DNA of 64,000 nt from Bradysia coprophila. Lineage: Eukaryota; Arthropoda; Insecta; Diptera; Sciaridae. The notes under the pieces were generated by a model, which was not told the origin of the DNA, searched no databases, and worked only from the letters and a program-made list of their open reading frames with translations. Location: the NCBI RefSeq assembly GCF_014529535.1, contig NW_023503608.1:806001-870000 (forward strand). Direction: 5' to 3'. Both the position numbers and the translations under genes were made by a program. Positions 59,707-64,000 of the stretch are shown here, in pieces; within the stretch, counting starts at the first letter, position 1, and each line of letters opens with the position of its first letter.

Positions 59707-62027
59707 ATCGGTTCGCATTCGGTTAGTGTTCGGTTCATTTTGTTCGGCGAAACCGTTGTTGGGAAGAAACCTATGAAGGAAATAATTGGTTTTCCTTCAA
59801 AGGCCAGCCAATTATTTTGTCTTTTCGGTAGCTACCTTTTACTGTGGCTGCAAACATGGGAACATATTATACTCAAAGTTGCTGCCGTTTCTTAGAGTTT
59901 CCCAATCAGTTTTCTCCCATTTAATTCACCTGAAACTGAAAGTATCTTAATACGATGATAATGGTGTGATGGGTGATACACAGCGTTATGCATTTTTCGA
60001 CATTTTCATAATTAAATGTAATAATTATTTTACTGAAGACGTTTTTAGTTAATATTTAATGCGCGACAATTTTATTACCATCTTGCACTCATCATCTCGT
60101 CATTTTACACCCGTTCGTTGGGCAATCGCGCAATCGTCCATTAATTTTATAATATTTTTACCCAAACTGAACTTACAGCGAAAATCACATAATCGTGTCA
60201 GTTAAGGTCATTGTAGAAAATGATATAAAGATATGGACTTTATATTTTTATACGTAGTAGAAATGGCTTATTAAAAAGAATAAAAGTAAAGATAAACCTC
60301 GATATAAACGAATTGAAATCACGGCGCCAGAAATGTTACATGCCAAACCATATCATAAATGAATCATTCAAAGAAATGTTAAGTATGGAAAATATTTTCG
60401 CATTATACTCGTTAACGAAGACTTGGTATAAATCTCAAACGCCTATTTTACGTGCTTCGTTTTCTGTACTACTGGTTATATCGAAATGCAACGAACTATG
60501 ATATGGTTTGCAACATTTTGTTTAATTTTTATTTATGTTTATAGCACCTGCAATTATGTGGACTGCACATTTTACACTGAATGCTAAATGCATCCTAAAT
60601 TGAAGAGTGTTACTTTAACAGGGCCGGTCTGAGGATTCATTCAAGAAAGACACTTTCAGATTATAACTTTTACATAGCCTTAGTTAAAGGAATTCTCCGT
60701 GAACCCTTTTTTGGTCGTTATTTTTAACCACCGTTGTCGGGCAACGACGCGACGGCGAAAATAAGCATTGAGATTTGAGTCATTGGATCTTATAAAAAAT
60801 AACCAAACGAAGTTAAAGATATTTCAGTAGATGATTAAATACAATGAAGTAACAGACTCGATATAATATGCTTGCCGCATGTAACAGTTTAAAAAGAAAG
60901 TCTCACAAGGGCCCACTGTAAATTTGTTGTGTCTGACTCTCTTTTCTTGATTACAGTCAGTGTCAAAATTATCTCAGCATATACTTCTGAGTTTATCTAA
61001 CTACCGTAATTCGGATCTGTCAATAACTCATTCATAATTCAATATTATAGGAATATTTTGTAAAATTGTTGACTCTGCAGATAATTACTAAATTTTTGAA
61101 ATTTTCACTTTAAATTCGATTCAGGTTTTGTGAAAGATTCCATTCGATGTTTCGGTTGTTCATCTATACAGCAAACTATGAAGCGGTCAGTGAAGTTGGT
61201 AGTCAAATTTGTTTGGGTTTTTTTGTTGTTTCTGTAATGTTGATATTATAAGAACTCACAAGAAATAGATGACGAATTGGATCTCGATATAAATGTGGAC
61301 CAAGATCTTAATCTTTCCAACGGGAATTACCTTCATTTATCTCCAAATCACTAGGTCCCACCTTTTGGGCGGGTCAGGTCCCTTGACTGACACTTTTCTA
61401 AATGTATTTTTGACTATTCATGAAAACTTGTCACATTTAATACATAATATATTTACTATATTAATGACTCCACGCAAATGACAGTAAAATTTGAAAAAAA
61501 AATCTTGGAAACCATGGAGGGTAAGGTGGAATTATTTTTGACCACTTTTTGAGCTCTCAATTTTCTAAAAAATTTTCAACTTTCAAGATTTTCAATCAAC
61601 CTCAAATCATAAATAAAATATGACTCGTGTAGATTACGACCCTCGCTTCGCTCTGGCCGTAAACTTCCCACTCGTATGAGCTGTCTATTATTCTGTTTGA
61701 TTGCCTTTTTGTTACATCAGAGTAGATGCGAAGTTTGTTTTGTGAATGTGAAACGAGGACTTTTTCACAAAATAAAAAAGTGCGATAGATGTTCTTCTCT
61801 TACAATTTTGCGTAAAAAAAGGAAGTTCCCCGGTACTTAATATACCTTCACATGTTACATGGTAATAAATGAACTTAATTAGTTTTTGGTTCATCGTTGA
61901 AAATAACTAAGTTTACCAATATTTTAGATAAATTGGTACCACTCTATAATGGTAAAGGGATTAAAAATATTTGTAAAAAGAGAAATTTATTGGTACACCG
62001 AGAAAAAATATTCCCTCGATTCCCTCC
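59707..62027. other. Non-coding, nothing firm
   Basis: Contains a short-family member at 60838-60895 (AATGAAGTAACAGACTCGAT, then AATATGCTTGCCGCATG). ORFs are short and unrelated to known proteins. Confidence 0.5.
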
Positions 62028-62143
62028 CAACTATCAAATTTGATAGTCAACTATCAAGTTGTTAGTCAACTATCAAATTTGATAGTCAACTATCAAGTTG
62101 TTAGTCAACTATCAAATTTGATAGTCAACTATCAAGTTGTTAG
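62028..62143 (+). repeat. Three tandem copies of a 39-bp unit
   Basis: The unit is CAACTATCAAATTTGATAGT followed by CAACTATCAAGTTGTTAGT. The first half is itself a palindrome (ACTATCAAATTTGATAGT). The copies are essentially identical. Confidence 0.85.
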
Positions 62144-62880
62144 GAAGATATGTTTACAAGTTAGAAGATGGGCATCGAATGATGAAATTATTCTTCCTAC
62201 TAGTTTCATGCACGTCGAAAACAAACTTATATGATTTACCCATACTACCAAACAAAATCAAATTTCATCAAAGTAATCTTTTTTAATCGAGGCTATGATC
62301 AACAGTATAAAATCACGTTTTTCTCGGATAGCTTCCAGATCCTTAGTCCTACATAGCCCATCTTTGAACTTAGCCTCGGGATTTTAATTCCACGTATTTA
62401 AAAAAAAGAAACAGCCGAATTGGTTAAAAATTACTCAAGTTATCGTGCCCTCAACGATTTTTTGTTACCCACATTTAACGTTTTTCATAGCATTTCATAC
62501 ATTTTCAATCACAGCGAACCTTTTTGTTACCCACATTTTTCGGTATTTTCTGGTGTAAGACCCTGACTTTCAGTCAAGGGAATTAGTTTCTGGAGGTATT
62601 ACATTTTATTCTTTCGAGAGCTTAGTTCAAAATCCATAAATGTTGCAGATGGTTTTACATGACATATGTTAATATTAGTAGTGAAACATTATTTTGAAGC
62701 GATGAAGTTTACAGTATTAAACTAAACCATCATCGAATCCTAAACATAAAATTCTTTATATTATTAATGGATTTCAAGGGATTTCGTCTTGCATTTATGA
62801 AGAAGTGACCATTGAGAGTTGACTTTCTATTCTCACAACTTTCTAAAATCTGAACGTCCTGAAAATCTAAAATGCTCAAT

Positions 62881-62899
62881 TTTTTTTTTTTTTTTTTTT
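62881..62899. repeat. Poly(T) run
   Basis: A run of about 19 T. No retrotransposon body is recognisable on either side. Confidence 0.6.
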
Positions 62900-63321
62900 A
62901 TTAAGGTAGTGTTGTTCTGCTCATTTCTGTGCAGGACTTTCCATTCCAGAATGATAAATGATTTTTTAAATACACGATGTGCATTGTCACACTCGGCCTG
63001 CGGCACATCATCATTGTCACATCTAGTGACAAAAAAAGTATTTATCATTCGGTTCTAGATATAACTATTTCATATCGTAAAGTGGATAATTAGCTGACCG
63101 GTAAGCCCGTTCATTATTTAGTCCCAATTCTAATACCGAACTGAAATTAATTTTCTCAATTCGTAGTTGGAATTAAAAATATAATCCCCACGTAATTACC
63201 TTTTGGAAGTAGTTCCCTCCCCTTGAACCTTAAAAATTTAATCCCATTTTTTAATCTGTGTGTTATGGACACGAAAATGAAAACACCAGACTTGTTCTGT
63301 AGAAATTTATATTGCGTCTTA

Positions 63322-63507
63322 CTAAGCAGAATTAATTGCGGTCAGATAGTTCTGAAAGCCAAAAATATTTACCACAAAAATTACAAATGAGTTCATGCTG
63401 CCTACAGCAATCGAACATATAAAAATGTCCATACCATTTTGAAATAAATCGGCATCGCGGTCACAGCCATCATTTATTACAGTCTCAAAACTCACTCCAG
63501 GATCCAT
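63322..63507 (-). other. Short ORF of doubtful status
   Basis: The minus strand opens MDPGVSFETVINDGCDRDAD and then a hydrophobic run IFICSIAVGSMNSFVIFVV. A GT (AAAATG|GTATGG) and an AG (GGCTTTCAG) inside could define a small intron. No homologue recognised; could be chance. Confidence 0.15.
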
Positions 63508-64000
63508 TTATTTATTATTTAATCTGAATGTGAAGCGAACTCGATTAATTAGAATTATTAAATCTACTTTCATTGGCAGGCTATTTTAATTCCGACTTAT
63601 TCATAGAATTTAACTGCGGTGTGCCCATTAAAAAGTATGGATATATTTTGGGTAGAATGCTTTTCAATGATATCATCCATTGAGTCATGAAGAAAGGCAT
63701 GTGTACGATTCTGTCTCGATAATACCAATTGACTGACCATGAGATAATTTTAGCAATAATAAATTGACTGTAATCTACCAGTCTTAATACACTTTAAGTG
63801 AGAAATGTTAATAGACTCTTTGCATGCAGGTAATATAATTTTATGGTTTTTGGATCTTTGTCTTAAGTAAATCATATCGAACGAAGATGTTTTCGCCAAT
63901 AAATGTCAGTCAAAACACAGTATTTGCGTGAATACCACAGATTATGTTAATAATTAAAAAAATGCTTGAAGCTCAAAACCTACAAGAAAAACCATGTTCC

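Larger units (their letters stand above)
62144..64000. other. Non-coding, nothing firm
   Basis: AT-rich sequence with the poly(T) run and the doubtful ORF at 63322. Nothing else supported. Confidence 0.5.

Noticed and set aside
62028..62143. CRISPR-like array
   Set aside because: Units are directly adjacent with no unique spacers, in an animal genome; it is a simple tandem repeat.

Overview
This window looks like intergenic-rich, AT-rich chromosomal DNA from an insect. The genes are split by short introns with GT..AG ends, and the protein families are insect ones: an odorant receptor, a hexamerin (larval serum protein), an insect-type secreted lipase and Jockey-type retrotransposons. The odorant receptor and hexamerin point to a holometabolous insect, most likely a fly (Diptera, possibly a lower dipteran). 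That placement is inference from protein style; nothing in the window fixes the species.

Five protein-coding genes can be modelled exon by exon, with every intron phase agreeing: an L-serine/threonine dehydratase (23090-24243, minus), an odorant receptor (26176-29242, minus), a hexamerin (35599-37877, plus), a pancreatic-lipase-family protein (41064-42261, minus), the SNF2 ATPase transcription termination factor 2/lodestar (47479-52738, minus), and also a sixth, GDP-L-fucose synthase (55677-56881, plus). A small two-exon gene with no family I recognise (32609-33363, plus) is also likely. The genes are not an operon and share no obvious pathway; they are ordinary housekeeping, metabolic, chemosensory and storage genes spread through repeat-rich DNA.

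Region by region: 1-13.5 kb holds no recognisable host gene, only retrotransposon remnants, TA-flanked miniature elements and the first copy of a 1141-bp hAT-like element. 13.5-17.8 kb is a cluster in which a Jockey-clade retrotransposon with an open RT frame is inserted, with a 10-bp target duplication, beside a long ATCGAT-rich palindrome; the second, inverted copy of the hAT-like element follows. 17.8-23 kb is non-coding. 23-29.3 kb carries the dehydratase and the odorant receptor. 30-31.7 kb is a composite repeat containing a tRNA-derived SINE. 32-38 kb carries the small novel gene, nested miniature elements and the hexamerin. 38-47.4 kb carries retroelement tails, the lipase, several inverted-repeat elements, a foldback hAT element and a partial duplicate of the 3' end of the lodestar gene. 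47.5-57 kb carries lodestar and GDP-fucose synthase. 57-64 kb is mostly non-coding, with a second copy of the SINE and a short tandem repeat.

The most unusual material is in the mobile and inverted-repeat fraction: several elements whose boundaries and target duplications can be read directly, a dispersed short repeat family, and nested insertions whose order can be reconstructed. I did not find a clearly new multi-gene system.
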